Origin: Arabidopsis thaliana
Taxonomy: Eukaryota > Streptophyta > Magnoliopsida > Brassicales > Brassicaceae
Length of the DNA: 64,000 bases
Direction: 5' to 3'
NCBI RefSeq assembly: GCF_000001735.4
Contig: NC_003071.7
Span: 2,677,001-2,741,000, forward strand
Shown here: positions 32,970 through 45,904 of the stretch, piece by piece
Position numbering within the stretch: the stretch's first letter is position 1
How the letters are laid out: every line of letters starts with the position of its first letter
Program-made: the position numbers and the translations under genes
Notes under the pieces: model-generated
What the model was told of the DNA's origin: nothing
The model's input: only the letters and a program-made list of their open reading frames with translations
Database searches by the model: none

Positions 32970-35869
32970 CTCCAAACTTTTGCTTCTTGGATTGCAAAAC
33001 CAAGAGTCTCTTGCGGACGTTCAGTGACATTCTCAAAAATAAACCAGTTTTGACTCTTCCAAATATACCATATTATCCATGAAAAAATACCAAGTATATA
33101 TTCTTCTATACAAAATTGCTTGCCGCGCCAGAGAAGAAAATCAAAATTATAAAAGAGATAATTTCGGGGAAAAATGTTCTCCGAGGACGGGATAGGGGAC
33201 AAAGCCCAAATTTGTCGTGATGGCGGACAGAAGAATAGAAGATGGTTTATTGATTCTTCCTCTGCTCCACATCAAGGGTACCCTTTTTTGGTGCCAATAT
33301 GACGGTAAAAAGGCATTGGTTTGTCTTGAGACATCCTAAGAGACATTGCAAGGAGAAATGTTTAAATTTCAGCGTGGTTTTAATTTTCCATACTTGTGCC
33401 TGAAGCGGTGAAACACTAGGTCCCTAAAAAGGGGGATCACAAGTAGGACGAGAGAGGTCTCTTGCGGCCCAATAATTGGATTTTACAGTATATTTACTAG
33501 ATTTAGTATAATACCAGCTGTCGGCATCACTCTTGTAAGTACGACTCGGCCTAATCCCTAAAATGAAAGTGATATCAGAAGAATCAACCAAGGCTTGAAG
33601 GCGTGAATTAGGTCATTAACATAAAGGTGTGAATTCCTTATGTTAAGAATACTTTTTGCTGGCCTTGCAGGGACAGAAGGAATCCAAGGATCTTGCCATA
33701 CACGGGTTCGCCTTCTAGAGCCTATTGTTCGTCGTAGACCCGAGAGAAGAAGTGGTTTAGCTGCCATAATACTTCTCCATCCAAAAGAGGGGCAGTTAGT
33801 CTTTCCTATATGTATAGGATCACTATACCTAAAGTATCTTCCCTTCAACACCCGACTAAGGAGACGATTTTGAAACCTAATTAGACGCCATAATTGCTTT
33901 GCTAATAAGGCAAGATTAAATTCTTCCGATGTTCTGAACTCTAGGCCACCATCAGAAAAGAGTGTGCAAAGCTTATCCCAAGCTATCCAATGAATATTGT
34001 TGCTTTCTTCCCTTGTCTTCCACCAAAAAATTGCAATTGCACTACTAAGTTTTGAGCGAATACCTTTGGGAAGAAGAAAGCATGACATAACATATGTCGG
34101 AAGGGCTTGTGCCACGGAATTAATAAGAACCTCTTTGCCTCCTTTAGACAAGAATTTTGATGTCCACCCATTTATTCTTTTTTGAAATCTATCCCCCACA
34201 AAGGAAAAAACTTGGTTTTTCGAACCATGAATTTGTTCCGGGAGTCCTAAATAGGATCCCATACCCCCATTCTTAAATATTCGAAAAGATAGTTTAATGG
34301 TATTCCGAATAGAGCTATTCACCTCATGGACAATAAAAAATTAAAGACTTGTTAGTATTCAGTTGTTGTCCTGAAGCCTCACCATATGTTCGGAGAATAT
34401 CGATAATCTCTTTTCCTTGTACTGGGCCTGCTTTACAGAATAAAAGACTATCATCGGCAAAAAGGAGATGAGAAGTGGAGGGACTAGCTCGTGAGATCTG
34501 AATTCCTTGGATTAGGCCATGCCACTCAGCATCTTTCAACTTTGCTACAAGAGCTTCCATACACAGCATACACAATAACGGGGAAATAGGATCGCCTTGG
34601 TGAATCCCTCTCGAAGGTTTAATAAAACCTTTAGGGATCCATTTAACAGAATTTTGTAAGATACCGACGATATACAGAAGATTATCCAATCTACCCATTT
34701 CTGAGCGAAGCCCATCTTCAACATTAAAGCTTGTAGGAATGACCATTCCACGCGGTCATAGGCTTTACTCATATCAGTTTTAATGGCCATGTACTTCTTC
34801 CTACAAGCTGTATTCGTGCAAAAAGCATGAAAATTCTCTTGAGCGACAAGGATGTTGTCAGTGATCAAACGCTCAGCCACAAAGGCGGATTGAGTCTCTG
34901 ATATAAGGTCCGAAAGAAGACGTTTTAGTCGGGAGCTTAAGACCTTCGAAATTACTTTGTAACTTAGATTACAAAGACTGATAGGTCAAAATTCTGACAT
35001 TTTTCTAGGTCTTTCTATTTTTGGGATCAAGCAAATATTGGTCTCATTCAGCCGTTTATCAAAAAAGCCGGTGGAATGGAAGTTTTGAACAAGTCTGATA
35101 AGGCCAGGCCCTGTCAGGTCCCAATATTGCTGATAATAGAAGGTTGTCATCTCGTCTGGACCGGGAGCTTTATCAAGGTTTAGTGAAAAAGAGGACGTTT
35201 AACTTCTTCTATAAAGTTCGCTTTGTGAGTGTTTTGTTCATGTCTTTGGTCACTAACACGGGAACTTACCAGAGAACTGAGTAAAAAACTCGAGGATTTG
35301 ACGTAGAAAAAAGAGTCTTGAAGTAATCCTCTGCTAAGTGTTCGATCCGCAACTCATTATCCACCCATAGGCCATCTTGGTTAAGTAAGCCTAGAATTTT
35401 ATTTCTAGCCCTTCTTTGTTTCGTAGAAGCATGAAAATATTTTGTGTTTTTGTCCCCAAGTAGGAGCCATATCTCCCTACTTTTAAGCTTCCAAAAAACC
35501 TCCTCGTCTATGTAAGCCTGGCAGAGCTTTCATTTTAGGGCAAGTAAGTCTTCAGTAGAAAAATTCTCATCTTCGTATGGTAGATCAAGCTGAGAATGTA
35601 GTTCAAGAATGAGCTTCTCGGAATTTGTTCAATTGGATTTTTCCAAATAGAAATAGTTTGTCTACAATTCCTAATCTTTTGGAATATTGGAAAGCCCTCT
35701 CCACGAGAGGAGAAAGCCCATCCTTCTTTAACAAAATCTTTGAATCCTGGTTTATCTATCCAATGTTTATCAAAGATAAAGTGTTTATAAGGACGCTGAG
35801 ATTTATTCTAAATGGATGCTAGAAGGGGTCTATAATCGGAACCCCTCAATTGTAGGTACTCTGGTGTAC
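32970..35869 (-). pseudogene. LINE 1 ORF2, reverse transcriptase and zf-RVT region
   Basis: This minus-strand fragment begins at the CACTA junction with the last part of the endonuclease (GSDYRPLL). Next come a linker, the reverse transcriptase (about 35200-34320; KTDMSKAYDRVEW, HQGDPISP and the catalytic LLFADDSLLF), then the thumb and zinc-finger region (34322-33558, SKGGKEVLINSVAQALPTYV; 33202-32970). Frameshifts near 34620 and 33560 and several stops break it. It continues at 22303 beyond the LTR retrotransposon. Confidence 0.9.
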
Positions 35870-36300
35870 GTTTACAAGAAAACAGGTAAAAGACGACTAC
35901 AATCAGCGACAACCAACGTAGTCGTATATTTAAACGACATTTTGGCGACGGATTTACGACTACAGTGCGACAACTCGAATATTTGTAGTTACATAGTTGT
36001 TTACTTACGACTAACATAGATAGTCGGAACATAGTCGACAAGTAACGACTATTTGACGATTATATTATTTAAGGGAGAAGGTTGTCGTTACGTAGTCGCT
36101 ATTTGACGACTATCATACCGTCTATCTAATTTAGTCGCTAATTGGACGACTAATGGACGACTACTTTACTTAGTCATCCTGTAGTCGTAGAAACGTCGCA
36201 TAGGAGTCATATAAAGTAGGTGAAAACGTGTTTCGCATTGGTAAGTAGGTACACCTAATTATTTAGTGGTAGTCGTAAATTAGTCACAAAAATTGGCCTA
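35870..36300. repeat. Left subterminal ACGACTA array of CACTA copy 2
   Basis: Many copies of ACGACTA / TAGTCG in both orientations lie between the left terminus and the transposase start. The array includes a segment (about 36240-36260) resembling copy 1 near 8290 in reverse complement. Confidence 0.85.
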
Positions 36301-36392
36301 TATAATAAACTTTCACGAAACTCTTCTTTCACCAACAAATCAAAACAACAACAACATCAAAGAAAAAAAAAATTTAGTTAGTTTATTGTATA

Positions 36393-39300
36393 ATGGCGGG
36401 AAACTACAATTATGGCGGTAGTGGCGGTTTCTATCGAGATTGGATGTACAAGAGATTTGATGAAGTGACGGGGAATTTGTCAGCCGAATACGTCGCAGGA
36501 GTTGAGCAATTAATGACATTCGCTAATAGTCAGCCAATAGTACAGAGTAGTCGAGGTAAATTTCATTGTCCTTGTAGTATTTGCAAGAATAAAAAACATA
36601 TCATCTTGGGTAGAAAAGTTAGTAGTTATTTGTTTAGTCAAGGATTTATGCCTGATTATTATGTTTGGTATAAGCATGGAGAAGAAATGAATATGGATAT
36701 AGGAACGAGTTACACGGATAGGATGTATTTTAGTGAGAATCATGAAGAAGTGGGTAATGTTGTAGAAGATCCATATGTGGATATGGTGAACGATGCATTT
36801 AATTTTAACGTGGGGTATGATGATAACTATCATCATGATGATAGTTATCAGAATGTGGAAGAACCGGTCCGTAACCATTCAAATAAGTTCTACGACTTGT
36901 TAGAAGGTGCAAATAATCCTTTGTACAATGGTTGTCGTGAAGGGCAGTCGCAGTTATCCTTGGCATCTCGACTCATGCACAACAAGGCGGAGTATAATAT
37001 GAGTGAAAAGTTGGTGGACTCCGTTTGCGAAATGTTTACAGATTTTTTACCAGAAGGAAACCAGGCTACCACTTCACATTACCAGACCGAGAAGTTAATG
37101 CGTAATTTAGGACTTCCATATCATACGATTGATGTTTGTCAGAACAATTGTATGCTATTTTGGAAAGAATACGAAAAAGAAGATCAATGTCGATTTTGTG
37201 GCGCGAAAAGATGGAAGCCTAAGGACGACCGTCGAAGGAACAGAAAAGACTTTCTGAAAGGAAGAGATGCTTCTAGCGAGTATCCACCTGAGTCTTTGAC
37301 AGGGGAGCAAGTTTATTACGAGAGGTTGGCTAGTGTAAATCCACCAAAAACGAAGGATGTTGGTGGGAACGGTCATGAAAAGAAGATGCGAGGCTATGGG
37401 AAGGAACATAATTGGCACAAGGAAAGCATTTTGTGGGAGTTGTCTTACTGGAAAGACCTCAATCTTCGACATAATATTGATGTGATGCATACAGAGAAGA
37501 ATTTTCTTGACAACATCATGAACACTCTCATGAGTGTTAAGGGTAAATCAAAAGACAATATCATGTCAAGATTGGATATTTAGAAATTTTGTTCACGGCC
37601 AGGCTTACATATTGATAGTAATGGCAAAGCTCCATTTCCAGCATATACATTGACAAAAGAAGCCAAACAGAGTTTATTACAATGTGTGAAACATGATATT
37701 AGATTTCCAGATGGTTATTCTTCAGATTTGGCTAGTTGTGTAGATCTGGATAATGGAAAGTTTTCAGGCATGAAGAGTCATGATTGTCATGTATTTATGA
37801 AGCGACTACTTCCATTTATCTTTGCTGAACTCCTTGACCGGAATGTCCACCTTGGACTATCAGGTACAATACTTACTATTTTTTATTCCAACATTTTTTT
37901 AATCTAATCATTTAACTTGCACATATATTTTAGGAATTGGAGCATTTTTTTGAGATCTATGTTCGAGAATTTTACAGACAAGTCGCGTTCAAATTCTCAA
38001 ACAGAACATAGTTTTAATCATCTGTAACTTGGAAAAGATCTTTCCACCATCATTTTTTGATGTTATGGAACACTTACCTATCCATCTTCCATACGAAGCT
38101 GAATTGGGTGGACCAGTCCAATATAGGTGGATGTACCCATTCGAGAGGTTTTTTAAAAAGTTGAAAAGAAAAACAAAGAACAAAAGATATGTTGCAGGCT
38201 CAATTGTTGAGTCATATATCAATGACGACATGGCTTATTTTTCAGAGCACTACTTTGCCGATCATATTCAAACAAAATCAAGGTAAATATATTTAATTAT
38301 TTAACGATTAGATATTATTCGTTATTAATTCACTTACATGGATCAGGTTAACAAGATTCAATGAAGGTGAAGTTCCTGTATATCATGTCCCTGGAGTACC
38401 TAATATATTTATGCACGTCGGCCGTCCAAGTGGTGAAATGCATGTAGATTGGTTTTCAGAGAAAGACTACCAAAGCGCACATGCATATGTTTTAAGAAAT
38501 TGTGACTATTTTAAACCATTTGAGAGGTATTTTTAATCACTCGTTGTTTGTAAATTTTCACTAAGATCACTTTGATAAAAAAAAATTCGTTTGTAAATGT
38601 AGTATTTTAGAAGATTATTTTTCTGCCAAATATCCATGCTTGCCCAAAAAAGAACTCTACGCGAGAAGAGCGGAAGAATATCATCTATGGGTTAAAGAAT
38701 ATGTAAGTCTATCTCAATTTTGGTTCATTCAAAAAGTGATCATTTAATATATACTAATTGATATTGTTTATCTATTATGTAGGTAACATATTGGAACACT
38801 ACTTCTCCATTTCCTACTTGGGTTCAAGAGATTGTGCAAGGACCTTTGAACAAGGTTAAAACTTGGCCAATGTATTTCACAAGAGGATATTTGTTTCATA
38901 CGCAAAATCACGGCGCTGGACGAAAGACATGTAACTATGGGCTCTGTGTTAAAGGTGAAAATTACGCTGATTCATCTAAGGAAGCGGATTTCTACAGTAC
39001 CTTAACTGATATTATAGAACTCGAGTATGAGGGTGTCGTCAATTTGAGGATCACACTTTGTAAGTATAAGTGGTATGACCCAAAGATCGGGAGAGGCACT
39101 CGACGAAGCCATGGTGGCGTTGTAGACGTTCTATCTACGAGGAAATACAATAAATACGAGCCATTTATTCTTGGTACGTAATTCTGAAGTCCAAAATACG
39201 TTTCTTTGTTAATTATTAATAAACTTGTTTGATATATGTATACATGATCTCAAGCAGATCAAGTTTGTTATATTCCGAATCCATATACGAAGAAACCAAA

Positions 39301-39565
39301 GAACATTTGGCTCAATGTTCTAAAAGTCAATCCGAGGGGAAACATTTCTGGAGAATATAAAAACAATGATTCAACTCTTTTGCAAACAGAAAATGATGAT
39401 GATGTTTTGCTCACTACAATTGAAGATCTTGTACTTGAAACTCCGGTAGCCAACTTAAACCCAATAATCCTTGATTACGATGTCGGGGATGCTGAACCAG
39501 AAGACGAATTCCGATGTAATTTATCGTCCTCGGACGAAGATGAAGTAGAAGATGAAGATGTATAA
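36393..39565 (+). pseudogene. TNP2-like CACTA transposase, CACTA copy 2
   Basis: ATG at 36393 opens a 396-codon first exon with the Transposase-associated domain (CPCSIC near codon 60). It fuses in frame at about 37231-37242 to the distal part of Transposase_21 (SLTGEQVYYERLA, RHNIDVMHTEKN). About 650 bp of the central core present in copy 1 is missing. Stops are TAG at 37581-37583 and TGA at 37951-37953. Downstream exons encode DUF4218 (37584-37863, 37933-38282, 38347-38527), DUF4216 (about 38783-39176) and a final acidic exon (39258-39565, ending DEDEVEDEDV). The exon at about 38605-38701 is short. Intron borders follow GT/AG and alignment to copy 1. Confidence 0.9.
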
Positions 39566-40367
39566 CTGTGTGAATATATGTATAATTATTTGAATAAATA
39601 TTAGAATGAATTTTGTTTCATAATATCATTGAACTTTTATATGATATATGCATATTTCTTTCACATTTATAATTATATCAATTTAACAAGTGACTATTAT
39701 GCGACTAATGGGCGACCAAAATAAGATTTATTGGGCTTCTAAATGTTGAAGTCCAAACCCATTAAAAACGGCGACAAAGCGACGACCATTATGCGACACA
39801 TGTTTGATATGTTGGGGCTTTTAAATTTCGAAGCCCAAACCCATTATTATAGGCGTCCATAATGCGAATAAATACCGACACAAGTTTGTTTTGTGGGGTT
39901 TCAAATTACGCGGCCCAAACCCATTATTATAGGCGACTATTATGCGACTATTATAGTGTTGAAAACCCTAAATCGAGTCATTTCTCTTCAAGCCAAACAT
40001 TTCGCCATTTCTCTTCGATCCAACTTCCTCTTCTTCTTCTTCTTCATCTCGAAAACCCTCATCCCCAATTCTCGAAGTTCTTCATCTCTCAAACCCTAAT
40101 CCTAATCCCCAATTCTCGCTCTTCTTCATCTCTCAAACCCTAATCCCAATTCTCGATCTACTTCATCTCTCAAACCCTAATCCCAATTATCGAGCTTCTT
40201 CATCTCTCAAACCCTAATCCCCAATTCTCGATCATTTCTCCTTCTAAGATCGATCTTCTTCTTCTTCTGCTAAGATCGATCGATCTTCTTCGATCTCCCA
40301 CCTTCAACCTCTTCGATCTGCTTCGTCGTCTTCTTCTTCTTCTCTTCAATCTTCTCAGTCGACTATC
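39566..40367. other. Inter-gene region of CACTA copy 2
   Basis: This region holds four or five diverged repeats around GGCGACTATTATGCGAC and GAAGCCCAAACCCATTA (39690-39950). A CTT/TCTTC-rich leader follows (39990-40360) with four copies of CTCAAACCCTAATCCC-like sequence before the Transposase_24 start. The telomere-like CCCTAA words here are dispersed and form no telomeric array. Confidence 0.7.
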
Positions 40368-42979
40368 ATGCCTATCGCCGGTCGAGGTGGCTCCCGAAAG
40401 CGTAAGACGACGCCGAACGTCACTCAAAGAGACGGCGCCGGCGGATCAAGACCTGCTAATCTGCCTCCCCAATACAACTTCACTCCGGCGCCGGCGGTTC
40501 AAGTTCCTGCGACGGAGCCGGCTTAACAACATGGCCCTTCAACGTCTGCCCCCCACGTCCGCAACTATCCTCCGCCTCTGCAACTGTTCCAAAACTCAAC
40601 GACTCAACCACAACATCAAGCTCCTCCGCCTCTATCTGAAGAGGTCCACTACAATCCGCCGCCAACAGCGCCAGCTCAGCAAGATCCTCCTCAGTCGCCA
40701 GATTCTGACGCTCCAACAAACAGCCACGCGTCGTCTCAAGGGAACAACTTCCAAGAGGAAGTTCTTGGGATGTTGCCGGAGCTACAAGAAGACTCGGCGG
40801 TGGCTCTGCAAGCGACACTCTCCGTGCCAAACAGGGAGCAATGGTGTTGTGTCTTGTCTCCGATTCCCAAACCAAAAACCGAGTGGTATGTTCTCTTCCT
40901 CTATTTTATTCTCGTGTTCTTAGCCTGTGTTGTGTAACTGTTGTATGTTTTGTAGAATGGCTTGTTGTGGAACATAGTTGTGAATGATGGTTGTTGGAAT
41001 TGGATGTTTGTTATGGTTTGTGTAACATAGTAGAATCTGCTTTTGTTCTAAACTCGTGTGTGATCTTGTTAAGTTCTTCACTGTGTCTACTCTTGTTAAG
41101 TTCTTTATTGTGTTCTGTTGTGAATCATGAACATAATTGTGGAACATTTGTTGATTGTTGAACTTAGCATGTTTTCGGCTTTGACATTGAGGATCTGTCT
41201 TTGTTCTATACTTGTCTAGAATCTTGTTAAGTTCTTTATTGTGTTCTGTTGTGAATCATGAATATAATTGTGGAATATTTGTTGATTGTTGAACTTAGCA
41301 TGTTTTCGGCTTTGACATTGAGGATCTGTCTTTGTTCTATTCTTGTCTAGAATCTTGTTAAGTTCTTTAATGTGTGTGATCTTGTTATGTTGACTATTGT
41401 GTTCTGTTGTGAATCATGAACTATTGTGGAACATTTTTTGATTGTTGAACTTAGCATGTTTTCGGCTTAGACATTGAGGATCTGCCTTTGTTCTATACTT
41501 GTCTAGAATCGTGTTAAGTTCTTTACTGTCTGTGATCTTGTTATGTTGACTATTGTGTTTTGTGTGTGATCTTGTCGGCTTATACTTGTCTAGAATCTTT
41601 GTAGAATCTGCCTTTGTTCAGTTATATAGTCTACTATAGTTGTAGTGTTTTGGATTTTAAACATGTTTACTTCTGTCTGTGTTGCATGTGTTTGGAGGTT
41701 TACTCGCGACAGAGGATCTAAATTGGTTAGAAAGATCACACGGGTTTTTACTCAAAAGTTCAATGCTCCCTACTATAATTGGTCCTGTGTGCCATTGGAT
41801 AAAAGAGAAAGATTGTTTTTAGAATTTGCGGTAAGCTTCTTGTATTTCTCCAACTTTCTTTAGACTTTACTATTTAATCTGTCAAGTGTTCACTAACTTC
41901 ACACTTTTTTTGTAGAAAACTCACCACTAGGATCCCTTAATAACAGGGACAGTCCAATACTACTTCAATGAGATCGTTAAGAGGCGATTGAAGGACATGG
42001 TTAGCACCACAAGGAGAACTCGAGAGCAGCCTCCATGGATTGGAGAAACTCTGTGGGGAACAATGTGTGCTTACTGGGACACAGAAGAAGCACACAAAAG
42101 GAGTAAGACCTATTCCAAAGCTCGTCTCTCTGACCGTAACGGTCTCGGTCCTCACGTCCACTACTCTGGGCCAAAGTCTTTCCAAGAAATCCAAGATGAA
42201 TTGGTAAGTGTTTCTGCAATCTTCCCATGTGTTTTAGTGATGTTCGTTTAACTGTGTGTGATGTTTAGTCTGTTGATAGTAATGAAGATTGTGATCTGTG
42301 TTTGCAGGAAGAAAAAATGGGAAGACATGTCCCTCTTGGTGAGGTGTTCATCCAGACACACACTAAGTCGGATGGGACTTATGTTGATCAGAAGGCAGAG
42401 AAAATTGCTCTGGCGTATGAGCAGAATGTGAGAGAGAAGTTGTTTGAACTAGAGGCGGCTGCTTCTGCTGTGTCTGATGGCTCTTCACGTCCTCGGGATC
42501 TCACACTAGATGAGTATACAGCCATATTTCACGAGGTAAGATGTTCTTTGTCTTTTTCAGAGTCTTAGAGACATTTAGGATCTGTCACTAATTATCTTCC
42601 TCTCTCTTTCTTGTAGTCCACAGAAAGGGTTGCAAGATACAATCCTTATGGACTTGGCTGTCTTAAAGAAACTCTAGGCAGTGCCAACCGCCAACTCCCC
42701 GGAGACTCAACCTTTAAAGCTTTAGAAGAACGGCTGCAGGAAGCTCAGCGGCAAATTGAAGAACAGGCTGCATATAACGAGAAGCGAGATGCTGAGATTG
42801 CTGCCCGAGAAGCGGAGTCAGCCCGAGTCACAACTGAGCAAAAGGACAAGCTCGAACACTTGTCCTTAGTCGAGAAGTATCTCCGCCAAACCGATCCGCA
42901 GTTCTTGGACTTCATTGCCACACACTCTTCCACATCCACAGAGCGTATCCCAATTACTCCACCATCTAATGATCCATAG
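40368..42979 (+). pseudogene. Ptta/En/Spm (Transposase_24) protein gene, CACTA copy 2
   Basis: ATG at 40368 opens a Gly/Arg-rich then Pro/Gln-rich exon ending after PIPKPKTEW at 40888, followed by GT. Further exons are about 41689-41830 (RDRGSKLVRKIT), 41914-42203 (YWDTE, KARLSDRNGLGPHVHYSG), 42308-42535 (GEVFIQTHTKSDGTYVD) and 42617-42979 (coiled coil AQRQIEEQAAYNEKRDAE, stop TAG at 42977-42979). All but the first two junctions have clear GTAAG-type donors. Two nonsense changes are seen: TAA at 40524-40526 in exon 1 and TAG near 41929, where copy 1 has a Trp. It matches copy 1 exon for exon. The protein is presumed to bind the subterminal repeats, by analogy with TNPA. Confidence 0.87.
41030..41640. 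repeat. Tandem repeat in Transposase_24 intron 1, CACTA copy 2
   Basis: About four diverged units of roughly 130-150 bp, each containing TTGTGTTCTGTTGTGAATCA, AACTTAGCATGTTTTCGGC and GACATTGAGGATCTG. The core TGTGTTCTGTTGTG is also the core of the minisatellite in the same intron of copy 1. Confidence 0.85.
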
Positions 42980-43189
42980 ATTTTAGGTTTCCAAACACTA
43001 GTTGTATCTTTCAATAAGTTGTATGTAGAAACAAGATAATTTTATGTTTTGAACTTGATTTTCAATATATGAGTAGTGTCTTTTCATATTTTATAGCATA
43101 TCAAATAACAAACAAGAACAATCGATGACTTTAAACAACAAACAAGAAACCCAACAATTGATGACCAAATCCTTATTCGGACCAAACTA

Positions 43190-43794
43190 TTAGTCGCAAA
43201 AAAAGTAGTAAATAAGTAGCAATTTAGTCCATTAATAGTCGTCAATTAGTCACATAACTTTACGACAATTATAAGACTAAAAATATAAGTCATAATCTTA
43301 TCGTAAAACAGACGTCCAATAGTCGTATATACTTATACGACTATGTTATGACTAAAAGTTTCAAATCCTTGGTAAAGTACATTTAATCGTCAAACAGTCG
43401 TCGATTCGTCGTACAAAAGTTTACGACTATTTTACGACAACTGGAAACATATCCAGGGTTTAGAATATTTAATCGCAACATAGTCGTAAAGTCGTCGTAC
43501 ACTATTAACGACTACTAAACGACTCCATGTCCTCACACGCTCTGTACAGTACGACTAATCGTAAGATGGTCGTCAATTAGTCGCCGATTTAGTACGACTA
43601 CGTAACGACGAACATTTACTGTTTAGTCGGTTGTCGTATTATTGTCGTTGACCAACGACTAATTAACGACTACTATACTTAGCGACTATGGATTAATGAC
43701 TACAGTTATTAGTCGCGGATTAGTCGTATTATCATTATTTACGACTACGAAACGACTGACTTGTAGGTCGTTAATCGCCTGTTTTCTTGTAGTG
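43190..43794. repeat. Right subterminal ACGACTA array of CACTA copy 2
   Basis: A dense set of TAGTCGTA / ACGACTA motifs in both orientations ends at the right terminal inverted repeat. It is longer than the left array, as in copy 1, where the array at the Transposase_24 end is also the longer one. Confidence 0.85.
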
Positions 43795-44288
43795 TCCACA
43801 TTTTGTGGGAAAAGATGCTATGCCATTCTTCATTTTCCATACCTCTGTCTAAACGACATTTAATAATGTCACGTCGTTTTCAGCTAGCCGATCCACAACT
43901 CTTTTTTCCTATCCAAGAAAATAAACTCCCTATAGAGGGGAAATCAATCAACCCACAATTTTTGATCATACATCGGAAGGGGAGAAAGGAGGATTCAGAT
44001 CTCCGCTTTCCTCCTCTTTTTTCATGATATCCAATGATCTCATTGAAGTCACCAATCATAAACCATGGCTCAGACCGAGCAATACCAATACGAGTTAAAC
44101 GCTCCCTAACAAATTATCGGTATTGAACTACCGAATCCCCATAAATAAAGGTAATAAAAACGCGGTTTGCATCTATAATCGTTTCAATATCAATCAAACG
44201 ATCGCATACAAAGATAAACTTAACCGGATAGTTTCGAAAATACAAAAGAGCAAGACCACCACTGTTACCTATAGGTTCAACAGTTTGT
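43795..44288 (-). pseudogene. LINE 1 ORF2, endonuclease domain (middle part)
   Basis: This minus-strand fragment of the APE-type endonuclease has GNSGGLALLYF, EPWFMIGDFNEII (catalytic-site region) and a segment rich in charged residues ending at the CACTA junction. It carries stops near 44115 and 43880. It is joined upstream to 45910 across the solo LTR and downstream to 35869 across CACTA copy 2. Confidence 0.9.
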
Positions 44289-45904
44289 TGATAAGTAGGT
44301 TTTTACGCCTACTTATATGCTGAAGTGAGGTTCAATTCAATTTCCCTTAAACACTAACATGTCGATGCAGCTATAGGGAGTGTCAATCCAATCCACTGTT
44401 ATTGCTAGCAATCAAGATGTTTACAGAAGCAACTAAGTGAAGCCAGATTATAGAGATGGTTGATTTCTAGTAACAATCCTAGGTCAGGATTCGAACAACA
44501 AAAATAAGAACTTTAAAAGCCCTACTCGATCATTGGGTCAAGTATAACCAACAGATGACAATATTAAGAACTAAAATGCAATCAACAGGGGATACAAATA
44601 ATAGGTAAATAAAAGTGCAATCAGGGGGTGAATACAAATAAATCTAAGAAGAATAGAAGTCCTAAGGATGGATTTATTGATAAGGGCAACTCTAGGGTTC
44701 ATCAGGTGGCTAACAGGTGAAAGGTAGATACCCTAGACAATAGATTCAAAAACTGGGTCAATCCACTCGCGTAACAGAGACCAACATAACTCGACCACTT
44801 CCTAATCTCAACTCTCGTTGATGAAACATAGCATAGCATGGTTTAAGCAACAATCTACCAAAGCCAATAAACAGACTAGCCAATCCTTTGGTCAAGTCTA
44901 TAAATCTCTGGAATTCGTAGATCAGACATCCATTTGAACGTCTTTTGGACGCTGGACGTCTATGGTCGAATCTCCACATTAGCCAGCGAAAACCGCATAG
45001 GGGCCAACGAATCCAGAAGATATCTAACCTAATCTTAACCACCTAACTAACCTAGAGATTACCCTAATATAATCTATCCTCAAGAACCCTAATCACTACT
45101 CAAGCAACATAACTAAGAACACAAACCCAGAAATTACTGACATCATATCAAAATGTAGATCTAAACAAAAAACTAGACAACTTTACTCCAAGAACTAAAT
45201 GCAAAAACAAAATAGATTAAGAGTAATTAAGTTTTGAAGATTCAAGAACACAAAGAAAAACTAAAGGATAAAAGCTAGATCCTTTGGACAAATCCCAAAG
45301 TGATCTATTTATAATAAAATGTTGAAAACCCTAGATTCACTAGAAGACAAGAGACTTGAGGCGGTTTGGGCGAGTGCTCGATCTTGGGGATCGAGTAAAG
45401 AGGGAAGATGTTTCTTCCTCTCTTATCTGTATGGTCAAATGTCTTGTTGAGTGGGGAATGAGGAGGATCCAAAGACGCTTTGATAGATCGACAAGTCTGG
45501 TAGAGTCGGTCACCCTTGGTCGAGTAAATGGTTCGAGTAGAGGATCGAGTAGGAGGGACGAGTAGATCGATCTGCTGCTTCTTCTGAGGCTGCCTTGATC
45601 GAGTAAGTGAGTCGAGTGAATTGCTGCCTCCTCTGTGGCTGCCTGGATCGAGTGAATGGGTCGAGTAGAATGCTCTGCTGCTTCCCTTCTGGTTGGATAA
45701 AGTAGAGGGTCGAGTAGAATCCTTTTAAGCTCCTTCTGCACCTGAAAACACACCAAAACATGCAATATGTATGCAAGATGATCCTAAATACCTAAGTGTG
45801 CAAAATAAGCTAAATGTGATGCAAAATGATATGAAACAATGAGTGATAACTAAGCTAAATGATGATAAATACATGCCTAAAATGATTAAAATACATTGTT
45901 ATCA
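44289..45904 (+). mobile_element. Solo LTR, diverged family B
   Basis: It starts TGATAAGTAGG and ends ATTGTTATCA, with an exact TTTGT duplication (44284-44288, 45905-45909). It shares with 30332-31991 the order of landmarks: GTCAATCCAATCC near the start, a GGACGTCT / CCAGCGAAA block (44950-44995), and an array of TCGAGTA/TCGAGTG words (45360-45730). It differs throughout, so it is an older or separate subfamily. It interrupts the endonuclease of LINE 1. Confidence 0.92.

Larger units (their letters stand above)
35870..43794 (+). mobile_element. CACTA (En/Spm) DNA transposon, copy 2
   Basis: The right end is the canonical CTGTTTTCTTGTAGTG. The left end has ACAAGAAAACAGG, but the outermost CACT reads GTTT. 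The flanks TAC (35867-35869) and TCC (43795-43797) fit a 3-bp duplication with one mismatch, and the LINE reading frame closes exactly when the insert is discounted. Gene order matches copy 1, here on the plus strand: TNP2-like transposase (36393-39565), then the Transposase_24 gene (40368-42979). Subterminal arrays lie at both ends. Both genes carry stops and the transposase lacks its central core, so the copy is non-autonomous. Confidence 0.92.

Noticed and set aside
35808..36041. Minus-strand frame crossing the LINE/CACTA boundary
   Set aside because: It is a chimera of the LINE endonuclease end and the CACTA subterminal repeats, created by the insertion.
40040..40220. Telomere-like CCCTAA words
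   Set aside because: Only scattered single words within a CT-rich CACTA leader; no TTTAGGG array.
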